A DNA stretch of 64,000 nt from DATATV01 sp036268615 (GTDB taxonomy: Bacteria > Actinomycetota > Actinomycetes > Mycobacteriales > Pseudonocardiaceae), in contig DATATV010000042.1 of assembly GCA_036268615.1 (NCBI GenBank), positions 19,090-83,089 on the forward strand. The letters run 5' to 3'. Under the pieces are notes generated by a model. It ran no database searches, was not told where the DNA came from, and worked only from the letters and a program-made list of their open reading frames with translations. A program made the translations under genes and the position numbers. The first letter of the stretch is position 1, and each line of letters starts with the position of its first letter. Shown here one piece after another: positions 51,066 through 59,481 of the stretch.

Positions 51066-53015
51066 GTGACCTTGTTGGAATCCGTTCGGGGTCCGGCCGA
51101 TCTGAAGCGTCTCTCGCCCGACGAGCTGGATCAGCTCGCCGAGGAGATCAGAGCCTTCCTGGTTGCCAAGGTCGCCCTGACCGGTGGTCATCTGGGCCCC
51201 AACCTGGGCGTCGTCGAGCTCACCATGGCGCTGCACCGGGTGTTCGACTCGCCGCAGGACGCGCTGCTGTGGGACGTGGGCCACCAGAGCTACGTGCACA
51301 AGATCCTCACCGGCCGACAGGAGGGTTTCGACCGGTTGCGGCAGGCCAACGGCCTGTCCGGCTACCCGAGTCGGGCCGAGAGCGAGCACGACTTCCTGGA
51401 GAGCAGCCACGCCTCCGCCGCGCTGTCCTACGCCGACGGCCTGGCCAAGGCGTACCAGCTCTCCGGCGCGCGCCGGCACGTCGTGGTCGTGGTCGGTGAC
51501 GGCGCGCTGACCGGCGGGATGTGCTGGGAGGCGTTGAACAACATCGCCGCCGCGCCGAACCGGTCGGTGGTCGTCGTGGTCAACGACAACGGCCGCTCGT
51601 ACTCGCCGACCATCGGCGGGGTGGCCGAGCACCTGGCCACGCTGCGGCTCAACCCGGGTTACGAGCCGGCGCTGGAGCGGGGCAAGCGTGCCCTGCTCGG
51701 CACGCCGGTGGTCGGCCGGCCGATGTACGCCGCGCTGCACGCGGCCAAGCGGGGCCTGAAGGACGCGCTGAGCCCGCAGGGCATGTTCGAGGACCTCGGC
51801 CTGAAGTACATGGGCCCGGTGGACGGTCACGACGTGCCCGCGCTGGAGGCGGCGCTGCGCAAGGCCCGCGAGTTCGGCGGCCCGGTGCTGGTGCACGCGG
51901 TCACCCGCAAGGGCAACGGCTACCCGCCGGCGGAGAACGACGAAGCCGACCAGATGCACCAGACCGACCCGATGGACCCGGCCACCGGCGCGCCCACCGC
52001 GATGAAGAAGCTCGGCTGGACCGCGGTGTTCGGCGAGGAACTGGTGCGCATCGGCGCCGAGCGGCCGGACGTGGTGGCGATCACCGCCGCGATGCTCGGC
52101 TCGACCGGCCTGAACAAGTTCGCCGCCGCCTACCCGGACCGCTGCTTCGACGTGGGCATCGCCGAGCAGCACGCGATGACCTCGGCCGCCGGCCTGGCGA
52201 TGGGCGGTATGCACCCGGTCGTCGCGATCTACTCGACCTTCCTCAACCGCGCGTTCGACCAGCTGTTGATGGACGTGGCCCTGCACCGGCAGCCGGTCAC
52301 CGTGATCGCCGACCGGGCCGGCATCACCGGGCCGGACGGCCCGAGCCACCACGGCATGTGGGACCTGTCCATTCTCGGGTTGGTGCCGGGCATCCGGGTG
52401 GCCGCGCCGCGCGACGCCGGCACGCTGCGCGAGGAACTGCACGAGTCGGTCGCGATCACCGACGGCCCGTCGGTGATCCGCTTCCCGCGGGGCGCGGTGA
52501 CCGAGTCGGTGCCGGCGGTGGAGCGGATCGGCACCGTCGATGTGCTGCGCCGGCCGGCCGAGGGGGAGACCCCGGACGTGCTGCTGGTCGCGGTCGGCGC
52601 GTTCGGCGCGCTCGCCCAGCAGGCCGCCGAACGCCTCGCCGACCAGGGCATCGGTGTCACCGTGGTGGACCCGCGCTGGGTGTTGCCGGTGCCCGCCGAG
52701 ATCGTCGAACTCGCCCGTGGCCACCAGTTGGTGGCCACCGTCGAGGACAGCGGCCGGCACGGTGGCTTCGGCTGGGCGCTGGCCGCCATGCTGCGCGACG
52801 CGGACCTGTCCGTGCCGTTGCTGGACCTGGCCGTGCCGCAGCGGTTCATCGACCCGGGCACCCGGGACGAGGTGCTCGCCGAACTGGGCCTGACCGCCCA
52901 GGACGTGGCGCTGCGGATCACCGGCTGGGCGGCCGACCGGCTGGGCAAGTCGGTGGCGGACAAGGCAGAAGCCGTCGCGGAGCAGGAGATCAGCGAGCAC
53001 CGCGACATCAACTGA
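51066..53015 (+). CDS. dxs: 1-deoxy-D-xylulose-5-phosphate synthase
   Basis: 649 residues; joins pyruvate and glyceraldehyde 3-phosphate with thiamine diphosphate, the first step of the MEP isoprenoid pathway. Motifs: 'LTGGHLGPNLGVVELTMALH', 'WDVGHQSYVHKILTGR', TPP-binding 'VVVGDGALTGGMCWEALNNI', transketolase central 'GIAEQHAMTSAAGLAMGGMH' with its catalytic Glu, and 'GPDGPSHHGMWDLSILG'. Of two adjacent GTGs, 51066 has AGGAG at ideal spacing. A terminator follows. It stands in the place of Rv2682; after it the conserved order is broken by about 8.5 kb before RNase D. Confidence 0.97.
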   Translation: MTLLESVRGPADLKRLSPDELDQLAEEIRAFLVAKVALTGGHLGPNLGVVELTMALHRVFDSPQDALLWDVGHQSYVHKILTGRQEGFDRLRQANGLSGYPSRAESEHDFLESSHASAALSYADGLAKAYQLSGARRHVVVVVGDGALTGGMCWEALNNIAAAPNRSVVVVVNDNGRSYSPTIGGVAEHLATLRLNPGYEPALERGKRALLGTPVVGRPMYAALHAAKRGLKDALSPQGMFEDLGLKYMGPVDGHDVPALEAALRKAREFGGPVLVHAVTRKGNGYPPAENDEADQMHQTDPMDPATGAPTAMKKLGWTAVFGEELVRIGAERPDVVAITAAMLGSTGLNKFAAAYPDRCFDVGIAEQHAMTSAAGLAMGGMHPVVAIYSTFLNRAFDQLLMDVALHRQPVTVIADRAGITGPDGPSHHGMWDLSILGLVPGIRVAAPRDAGTLREELHESVAITDGPSVIRFPRGAVTESVPAVERIGTVDVLRRPAEGETPDVLLVAVGAFGALAQQAAERLADQGIGVTVVDPRWVLPVPAEIVELARGHQLVATVEDSGRHGGFGWALAAMLRDADLSVPLLDLAVPQRFIDPGTRDEVLAELGLTAQDVALRITGWAADRLGKSVADKAEAVAEQEISEHRDIN

Positions 53016-53030
53016 GCCCGAATCGAACAC

Positions 53031-53074
53031 CGACAGCGGGGGCGCGCCGAAATTCCGGTGCGCCCCCGCTGTCG
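53031..53074 (+). terminator. Terminator of dxs
   Basis: A 15-bp perfect stem (53031-53045 with 53060-53074) extended inward by a few more pairs. The rest of the 338-bp gap 53016-53353 holds only a tRNA T-arm-like patch near 53176 and a GGGAGG ribosome site at its end. Confidence 0.88.
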
Positions 53075-53353
53075 TCGTGGATATAGTTTCTTTCGTCGAT
53101 ATCAGCGGTCGGGGCGGCACTGCCGGCCACGATTCCGCGCGTTGGTGTCGATCGACAACTGGCATGCCGTCGGGCTGGGGTTCGAATCCCTTCCGGGCGG
53201 CCCCGATCCCATCGGCCAACCGGTCGAGTGGCCGAATGTCCTTGTGAAGCAACGATTATCCAGCTTCCCGGCGAACGGCCACGGATCGGGGCCGTTCGCT
53301 GCCGCTGGTCGGGGAAACGACTGTCCACGGTGAATTGTTCGGGAGGTGACGTG

Positions 53354-54001
53354 GTGAACAGAATTGTCGTGCACGAATGGGAGCGGGTGCTGCGGTTCCG
53401 TAATGGTGTTGTGGTCGACGAATTGTCGGCCGGTCGCCACCGCGTCGCCCGCCGGGACGAGACCCACCGGGTCGACCTGCGGCCGCGCTGGATCACCATC
53501 GCCGGTCAGGAGATCCCGACCAGCGACGGCATCATGGTCCGGCTCGGCGTCGCGATCCGCTGGGCGGTCACCGATGTGCGCCGCTTCGTGACCGTCGCGG
53601 AGAAGCCGGCCGAGGCGCTGCACCTGGCCGTGCAGTTCGCGCTGCGCACCGCGGTGCTGGCCCGCGCGCACGACGCGCTGGACCAGCAGCGGGCCGAGGT
53701 GGGCGCGGAGGTGACCACGGCCGTCGCCGGGACCGCCACCGAGCTCGGCCTGTCCGTGGCCGAGGCGGTGGTCCGGGACGTGCTGCTGCCGGCCGAACTG
53801 CGCCGGGTCGTCGTCGGCGAGCTGGTGGCCCGGCGGGAGGGCCGGATCGCGCTGGAGCGGGCCAGGGCGGAGACGGCCGCGCTGCGGTCCCTGCTGAACG
53901 CCGCTGAGCTGGCCGAACGGCACCCGGCGCTGCTCCAGCTGCGCACCCTGCAGGCCGCGAGCCAGCCGGGCGCGACGGTGGTGCTGGAGCGTCCGCACTG
54001 A
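53354..54001 (+). CDS. SPFH/Band 7 domain protein, soluble form
   Basis: 215 residues from GTG 53354, 7 nt after GGGAGG. The N-terminal half is a Band 7 domain ('VHEWERVLRFRNGVVVDELS', 'TSDGIMVRLGVAIRWAVTDV', 'VQFALRTAVLARAHDALDQQ', 'ATELGLSVAEAVVRDVLLPA') followed by an Ala/Glu/Arg-rich coiled helix (about 150-205). Slipins and stomatins usually have an N-terminal membrane hairpin; none is present here, so membrane contact would need a partner. Oligomeric scaffold function is the family norm. A two-component system follows. Confidence 0.82.
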   Translation: MNRIVVHEWERVLRFRNGVVVDELSAGRHRVARRDETHRVDLRPRWITIAGQEIPTSDGIMVRLGVAIRWAVTDVRRFVTVAEKPAEALHLAVQFALRTAVLARAHDALDQQRAEVGAEVTTAVAGTATELGLSVAEAVVRDVLLPAELRRVVVGELVARREGRIALERARAETAALRSLLNAAELAERHPALLQLRTLQAASQPGATVVLERPH

Positions 54002-54162
54002 AAACGCGTCGGGCAATCTGGTAGTTCGCTGAGAGTTTCACGCTCCGCAATGGGCTTCGGGTAGCGAGTCGGCCGGTCTGGGGGTCGACTCGCTGCTCGG
54101 GCAGCACGGGTCCGCGTCCCTCCGCGCAACGTCCTATCTGGTTGATGTGGCACCGTGGAGGG

Positions 54163-54849
54163 GTGCGGATCCTGGTTGTTGAAGACGAACAGCCGCTGGC
54201 CGAGGCGATCGCCAGGGGCCTGCGGCGTGAAGGAATGGCCGTGGACGTCGCGCTGGACGGCGACTCCGGTCACGAAAAGGTGACAGTCACCCGGTACGAC
54301 GTGGTGGTGCTCGACCGAGACCTGCCGGGAATGTCGGGTGACGAGCTGTGCAAGGAGATCGTGGCCACCGGCGCGGTCAGCCGGGTGCTCATGCTCACCG
54401 CGAGCGACGGCATCGCCGACCGGGTCGAGGGCCTGTCCCTGGGCGCCGACGACTACCTGGCCAAGCCGTTCGCGTTCGCCGAACTGGTCGCGCGGGTGCG
54501 GGCGCTGGGCCGTCGGTCCACGCCGGCCATCCCGCCGGTGCTCCGGGCCGGTGACATCGAGCTGGACCCGGCCCGGCGCACCGTGCTGCGGGCCGGCGAG
54601 GCGGTGGAGCTGACCCGCAAGGAGTTCGGCGTGCTTGAGGTGCTGCTGGCCGCGGGCGGCTCGGTGGTCAGCAGTGAGGAACTGCTGGAGCGGGTGTGGG
54701 ACGAGAATGCCGACCCGTTCACCACCACCGTGCGGGTGACCGTGATGACCTTGCGCAAGAAACTGGGCGAGCCCGGCATCATCGACACGGTGGTCGGCTC
54801 CGGCTATCGGGTGCCCGCGGCCGGCACGGCCGGTGTGGAGGTTGGCTGA
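54163..54849 (+). CDS. OmpR/PhoB-family response regulator
   Basis: 228 residues: receiver domain ('ILVVEDEQPLAEAIARGLRR', phospho-Asp in 'VVVLDRDLPGMSG', Lys in 'YLAKPFAFAELV') and a C-terminal winged helix ('VELTRKEFGVLEVLLAAGGS', 'TTTVRVTVMTLRKKLGEPGI', 'VVGSGYRVP'). Start GTG 54163 gives the usual N-terminus; the GGAGG is too close, so ATG 54145, perhaps leaderless, is an alternative. It is followed by its kinase. Confidence 0.93.
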   Translation: MRILVVEDEQPLAEAIARGLRREGMAVDVALDGDSGHEKVTVTRYDVVVLDRDLPGMSGDELCKEIVATGAVSRVLMLTASDGIADRVEGLSLGADDYLAKPFAFAELVARVRALGRRSTPAIPPVLRAGDIELDPARRTVLRAGEAVELTRKEFGVLEVLLAAGGSVVSSEELLERVWDENADPFTTTVRVTVMTLRKKLGEPGIIDTVVGSGYRVPAAGTAGVEVG

Positions 54850-54853
54850 CGGG

Positions 54854-56026
54854 GTGATCGCGCGAACCCTGAGCTTTGTCGACGCCCGGCCCGGCGTGCG
54901 CCGTCGGCGTGGCCCTGGCCTGCGGTTACGGCTGACTCTGCTGGCTACCGGGCTGACCGCCGGGGTGAGCGTGCTGCTGCTGTGGCTGGGTTGGGTGCTG
55001 GTCGGCAACGTGGCCTCGGAGCTGCCGGTGGTGCCCTCGGGCAGCGTGGTGGTCAACGGGCAGCAGATCGACGCGTCCCAGTGGGGGATGCTGCTCCAGG
55101 ACCACGCGCGCGACCAGGTGTTGCAGGCGGGTTCGGTGGCGTTCCTGTGCGTCGTGCTGGCGGCGGCGATCCTGGCCTGGACGCTCACCGGCCGGCTGCT
55201 GCGGCCGCTGCACGAGGTCACCGCCACCGCTCGCCGGCTGTCCGCGGAGTCGCTCGGTGAGCGGATCGCGCTGCGCGGCCCCCGGGACGAGGTGGCCCAG
55301 CTGGCCGACACCTTCGACGGGATGCTCGACCGGTTGCAGGCTACTTTTGAGGCACAGCGCCGATTTGTCGCCAACGCGAGCCACGAGCTGCGCACGCCGC
55401 TGTCGGTGATCCGGACCGAGCTGGACGTGACGCTGACCGATCCGGATGCCGACGTGACCGAGCTGCGTCGAATGTCCGGAGTGGTCGGTCAGGCCGCACT
55501 GCGGGCCAGTCAGCTGGTGGAGGCGCTGCTGTTGCTGGCCCGCACCGAGGGCGCGGGCCTGGCGGTGCGCGAACCGGTCGACCTGTCCTTGCTGGTGAGT
55601 GCCGCGTGGTCGGCGGTGCGTGCCGACGCGGCCGCGTTGGGCCTGCGCACGAGCTTCGAAACCGAGTCGGCCGGCGCCGTGGGTGATCCCGCGCTGCTCG
55701 AACGGATCGCCGGCAACCTGCTGGAGAACGCGGTCCGGCACAACGTGCGCGGCGGCTGGATCGAGGTGCACACCGAGGCCGGCAGCGAGTGGTCGGTGCT
55801 GCGCGTCGGTTCGTCCGGGCCGCTCGTGCCGGCCGGCCTGGTCACCGAGCTCTTCGAACCGTTCCGCCGGGGTGGGGTCGATCGCACCGCCCAGACCGGC
55901 ACCGGCCTGGGCCTGTCGATCGTCCGCGCGGTGGTGGCGGTGCACGGTGGCCAGCTCTACGCCGACCCGGTCCCGGACGGCGGGCTGACGGTCACCGTCC
56001 GGCTCCCGCCGCGTCCCCAGCCCTGA
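54854..56026 (+). CDS. Membrane sensor histidine kinase, partner of the OmpR-type regulator
   Basis: About 390 residues. Two membrane segments ('LTLLATGLTAGVSVLLLWLG' and 'VAFLCVVLAAAILAWTLTGR') enclose a short external loop of about 60 residues. Then come a HAMP domain ('PLHEVTATARRLSAESLGER'), the HisKA site 'VANASHELRTPLSVIRTELD', N box 'NLLENAVRHNVRGG' and G box 'TGTGLGLSIVRAVVAVHGG'. GTG 54854 starts 5 bp after the regulator stop; GTG 54833 inside the regulator gene is the other choice. The small loop suggests that it senses an envelope or membrane cue. Targets unknown. Confidence 0.92.
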   Translation: MIARTLSFVDARPGVRRRRGPGLRLRLTLLATGLTAGVSVLLLWLGWVLVGNVASELPVVPSGSVVVNGQQIDASQWGMLLQDHARDQVLQAGSVAFLCVVLAAAILAWTLTGRLLRPLHEVTATARRLSAESLGERIALRGPRDEVAQLADTFDGMLDRLQATFEAQRRFVANASHELRTPLSVIRTELDVTLTDPDADVTELRRMSGVVGQAALRASQLVEALLLLARTEGAGLAVREPVDLSLLVSAAWSAVRADAAALGLRTSFETESAGAVGDPALLERIAGNLLENAVRHNVRGGWIEVHTEAGSEWSVLRVGSSGPLVPAGLVTELFEPFRRGGVDRTAQTGTGLGLSIVRAVVAVHGGQLYADPVPDGGLTVTVRLPPRPQP

Positions 56027-56052
56027 GCGGTCGCTGCCGTCCGGTCCGCTGT

Positions 56053-56559
56053 TCAGGAGGCGCTCGCCCCCGCAACCGGCGGCGCGGCGTAGCAGTGCAT
56101 CGGGACGAACTCCCCGTGAAGCGAGTAGTCGATCGTGCGCAGCAGGCGCCAGCCGAGGCGGTCGTACAGCGCGATCGCGTCCTTGTTGAGCGCCAGTACC
56201 TCCAACACCGGTTGCCGGCCGAGAACCCGGGCGTGTTCGGCTGCCCGAGCGAGCAACTGGGCGCCCAGCCCGAAGCCGCGCGCGGCCGGCGGGACGAACA
56301 GGCGGCAGAGCACCCCGGCCGGCCGCTCGCCGAACTCGGCCCACACCCGCGCGCAGGCGTCCCCGTTCTCGGCGTTCAGCGCGATATGGCCGGCGATCCG
56401 GTCGTCGTGCTCGGCCACCCACGCGCCGAGCGTGCGGCCCTGGCTGAGCCACCCGGCCGGATCAGCCTGCCAGCGCACCGGATACGCGTCGGCGGCGTGC
56501 ACCTCGGCCAGCGCCGCGACACACGCGGTCAGGTCCTCGGGGCGCCGCTCGCGGATCAC
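56053..56559 (-). CDS. GNAT-family N-acetyltransferase
   Basis: 168 residues from GTG 56559, opening 'VIRERRPEDLTACVAALAEV'. The acetyl-CoA motif A is 'VCRLFVPPAARGFGLGAQLL'-like (Arg/Gly-x-Gly-x-Gly/Ala), followed by 'LEVLALNKDAIALYDRLGWR', the classic motif B. Acceptor unknown. The start lacks a ribosome site. It is divergent from the PhzF-like gene with 73 bp between. Convergent with the kinase gene, 26 bp between stops. Confidence 0.87.
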   Translation of the reverse strand: MIRERRPEDLTACVAALAEVHAADAYPVRWQADPAGWLSQGRTLGAWVAEHDDRIAGHIALNAENGDACARVWAEFGERPAGVLCRLFVPPAARGFGLGAQLLARAAEHARVLGRQPVLEVLALNKDAIALYDRLGWRLLRTIDYSLHGEFVPMHCYAAPPVAGASAS

Positions 56560-56632
56560 CGGGGGATTGTCGCCATGATCGACGGCCGCGGGCAACCGGA
56601 ATACCGGCCCGCCGGCACCGGTTGATCGCGGC

Positions 56633-57316
56633 ATGAGCAGCACCGACCCCGATCGAACCCTGCACGTGGTCAAGGTTTTTGTCGGTCCGGACGGCACCGG
56701 CGGCAATCCGCTCGGCGTCTTCCTCGACACTCCCGACGTGCCCGCCGAGCGCCGGCAGCAGATCGCTGCCGACCTGGGGTTCTCCGAGACGGTCTTCGTC
56801 GCCGACGCGGTTGCCGGTCGGCTGTGGATCCACACCCCGGCCACCGAACTGCCGCTCGCCGGGCACCCGCTGGTCGGCACGTCCTGGCTGCTCGCCCAGG
56901 CCGGCCGGCCGGTGTCCGTGCTGCGCCCGCCGGCCGGCGACGTGCCCACCTGGACCGTTGAGGACCGCACCTGGGTCCGGGCCGACCCGAACTGGGCGCC
57001 CCACTTCGACCTGACCCAGTTGGCCACGCCCGCCGAGGTGGACGCGCACCCGGGTGCCGGCCCGGACGCCCACCTGCAGGTCTGGGCGTGGGAGGACGAG
57101 GCCGCCGGCCGGGTGCGGGTGCGGGTGTTCCCGACCCGGATGGGCATCGTCGAGGACGAGGCGACCGGCGCCGCCGCGCTCCGGCTGGGCGCGGTGCTGA
57201 GCCGGCCACTGGTGATCCGGCAGGGTGTCGGCTCGGAGATCCTGGTCGCCCCCGGTCCGGACGGCACCGTCGAGGTCGGCGGCCGGGTCGCTCCGGTGGA
57301 GACCAGAAGCTACTGA
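56633..57316 (+). CDS. PhzF-family isomerase-like protein
   Basis: 227 residues. 'TLHVVKVFVGPDGTGGNPLG' (family opening, residues about 8-27), 'ADLGFSETVFVADAVAGRLW' with the catalytic Glu of PhzF, 'TPATELPLAGHPLVGTSWLL', and a shortened second half ending 'MGIVEDEATGAAALRLGAVL'. PhzF members usually have 260-300 residues; this one is on the short side. PhzF isomerises a dihydro-hydroxyanthranilate in phenazine synthesis, but no phenazine genes are present, so the substrate here is unknown. A terminator follows. Confidence 0.87.
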   Translation: MSSTDPDRTLHVVKVFVGPDGTGGNPLGVFLDTPDVPAERRQQIAADLGFSETVFVADAVAGRLWIHTPATELPLAGHPLVGTSWLLAQAGRPVSVLRPPAGDVPTWTVEDRTWVRADPNWAPHFDLTQLATPAEVDAHPGAGPDAHLQVWAWEDEAAGRVRVRVFPTRMGIVEDEATGAAALRLGAVLSRPLVIRQGVGSEILVAPGPDGTVEVGGRVAPVETRSY

Positions 57317-57320
57317 CCGA

Positions 57321-57357
57321 CGCGGCCCGGACCTCCACAATGGACGTCCGGGCCGCG
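57321..57357. terminator. Bidirectional terminator between the PhzF-like gene and fadB
   Basis: A 12-bp stem (57321-57332 with 57346-57357) with an inner 4-bp stem (57334-57337 with 57341-57344), lying 5 bp after the PhzF-like stop and 13 bp from the convergent fadB stop. Confidence 0.85.
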
Positions 57358-57369
57358 CCGTGTTTGTTG

Positions 57370-59481
57370 TCAGGAAACGGGAACCGAGGCCACTCCGGTG
57401 GCCAGGAAGCGCTTTCCGGTGACCTTTTCGGACACTCCGGACCGGTCGAGGTACGGCGTGATGCCACCCAGCCAGAACGGCCAGCCGGCGCCGAGCAGCA
57501 GGCACAGGTCGATGTCCTGCGCCTCGGCCACGACACCCTCGTCCAGCATCAGCCGGATCTCCTCGGCGAGCGCGGCCAGCGCCCGGTCCCGCAGCTGCTC
57601 CTCGGTCAGCGGCGAGTCGCCGGGCTGCCAGAGGGCCGCGACCTCCGGGTCGACCGTCTGGTTGCCCTTGTCGTCCCACACCCAGACCGCGGTCTTGCCG
57701 GCCTCGACGAACCGACGCAGGTTCTCGCTCACGCCGTAGCGGTCCGGGAAGGCCGCGTGCATCGTTTCGGCCACGTGCAGGGCGACCGCCGGGCCGACCA
57801 ACTGCAACAGCACCAGCGGGCTCATCGGCAGGCCGAGCGGCTCCAGCGCCCGGTCGGCCACGTCGAAGGGAGTGCCCTCGTCGACCGCGCGGACCACCTC
57901 ACCGAGGAACCGGGTGAGCAGCCGGTTGACCACGAATGCGGGCGCGTCCTTGACCAGCACGGCCGACTTCTTCAGCTGCTTGGCGGTGGCGAACGCGGTG
58001 GCCAACGCGGCGTCGTCGGTCTGCTCGCCGCGGACGATCTCCAGCAGCGGCAGCACGGCGACCGGGTTGAAGAAGTGGAAGCCGACCACGCGTTCCGGGT
58101 GCCGCAGCTTCGCCGCCATCTCGGTGACCGACAACGAGGACGTGTTCGTGGCGAGCACACACTCGGCGGTCACGTACTCCTCGACCTCGGCGAAGACGGT
58201 CTGCTTGACCGACAGCTCCTCGAACACGGCCTCGATCACGAAGTCCGCGTCGGCGAAGGCCGTCTTGTCCAGCGAGCCGGACACCAGGGCGGTGAGCCGG
58301 TTCGCCTCGTCCGCCGAGATCCGCGACTTGGCCAGCAGCTTGTCGATCTCGCTGTGGACATAGCCGACGCCCTTGTCGATCCGGGCCTGGTCGATGTCGG
58401 TGAGCACCACCGGCACCTTCAGCCGCCGGACGAACAGCAGGGCCAGCTGGCTGGCCATCAGCCCGGCGCCGACCACGCCGACCTTGGTGACCGGCCGGGC
58501 CGACGACTTGTCCGGCGCGCCCGCGGGCTTGCGGGCCCGCTTGTTGACCAGGTTGAACGAGTAGAGCCCGGCGCGCAGCTCGTCGGTCAGCAGCACCTTG
58601 GCCAGCGCCTCGGTCTCGGCCGCGTAGCCGGCGTCCAGGTCGTTGTTCCTGGCCAGTTCGAGCAGCCGGAGCACCTGCTCGGCGCCGGGGGAGGCGCCGT
58701 GCGTCTTGGCGGCGACGATCGTGCGGGCCGTGTCCAGCGCGGCATCCCAGCCTGCGCCCCGGTCGATCTCCTTGCGTGGCACGGAGATCTCGCCACCGAG
58801 CACCTTGGCCAGCCAGGCCAGCGACTGTTCGAGGTAGTCCGCGGAGTCCAGCACCACGTCCACGATGCCGAGCTTCACGGCCTCGGCCGGGCGGAGCATC
58901 TTGTTCTGGTTCAACGCGTTCTCGACGATCACCTTGACCGCCGCGGTCGCGCCGATCAGGTTGGGCAGCAGTTGCGTGCCGCCCCAGCCGGGGAACAGGC
59001 CGAGGAAAACCTCAGGGAACGCGATGGCCGCCGCGTTGGAGATGAGCGTGCGGTAGTCGCAGGACAGCGCGAGTTCCAGGCCGCCGCCCATGACCGCGCC
59101 GTTGACGAAGGCGAAGCTCGGCACGGTCGACTCGGTCAGCCGGCGGAAGACATCGTGGCCGGTCTGCGCGATCGCTTCCGCCAGCTCGGCGGAAGCGACC
59201 TGCTCCACCCCGGAAAGGTCAGCGCCCACCGCGAAGATGAACGGCTTGCCGGTCACGGCGATCGCCGCGGGCTCGGCCGCGAACGCCTCGTCCAGCGCGG
59301 TGTTCAGGCTGATCAGCCCCTGCGGGCCGAAGGTGGACGGCCGGGTGTGGTCCAGGCCGTTGTCCAGGGTGATCAGCGCGACCGGCCCGGCGACGCCGGG
59401 CACCCGGATCACCCGGGTGGTCGCCTTGGTGACCACCTCGTCGGGAAAGGCAGCCTTGGCCTCATCGATCGAGAGGGTCAT
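57370..59481 (-). CDS. fadB: Bifunctional enoyl-CoA hydratase/3-hydroxyacyl-CoA dehydrogenase
   Basis: 703 residues of the fatty-acid beta-oxidation complex alpha subunit. The N-terminal crotonase domain has 'FVNGAVMGGGLELALSCDYR' and 'FPEVFLGLFPGWGGTQLLPN', with both catalytic Glu residues. The central NAD-binding domain has 'VTKVGVVGAGLMASQLALLF', and the dehydrogenase motif is 'VVGFHFFNPVAVLPLLEIV' with its His, followed by two C-terminal helical domains. ATG 59481 (GGGAGCGA site) overlaps the fadA stop by 4 bp, so alpha and beta subunits are translated together. Confidence 0.96.
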   Translation of the reverse strand: MTLSIDEAKAAFPDEVVTKATTRVIRVPGVAGPVALITLDNGLDHTRPSTFGPQGLISLNTALDEAFAAEPAAIAVTGKPFIFAVGADLSGVEQVASAELAEAIAQTGHDVFRRLTESTVPSFAFVNGAVMGGGLELALSCDYRTLISNAAAIAFPEVFLGLFPGWGGTQLLPNLIGATAAVKVIVENALNQNKMLRPAEAVKLGIVDVVLDSADYLEQSLAWLAKVLGGEISVPRKEIDRGAGWDAALDTARTIVAAKTHGASPGAEQVLRLLELARNNDLDAGYAAETEALAKVLLTDELRAGLYSFNLVNKRARKPAGAPDKSSARPVTKVGVVGAGLMASQLALLFVRRLKVPVVLTDIDQARIDKGVGYVHSEIDKLLAKSRISADEANRLTALVSGSLDKTAFADADFVIEAVFEELSVKQTVFAEVEEYVTAECVLATNTSSLSVTEMAAKLRHPERVVGFHFFNPVAVLPLLEIVRGEQTDDAALATAFATAKQLKKSAVLVKDAPAFVVNRLLTRFLGEVVRAVDEGTPFDVADRALEPLGLPMSPLVLLQLVGPAVALHVAETMHAAFPDRYGVSENLRRFVEAGKTAVWVWDDKGNQTVDPEVAALWQPGDSPLTEEQLRDRALAALAEEIRLMLDEGVVAEAQDIDLCLLLGAGWPFWLGGITPYLDRSGVSEKVTGKRFLATGVASVPVS

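Noticed and set aside
53170..53215. Possible tRNA gene (GGTTCGAATCC T-loop-like patch at about 53178)
   Set aside because: Only the T-arm resembles a tRNA, and its stem is imperfect. No matching 5' acceptor strand, D-arm or anticodon arm is found upstream. It could be a remnant of a tRNA or attachment site, but nothing else of an integrated element is seen.
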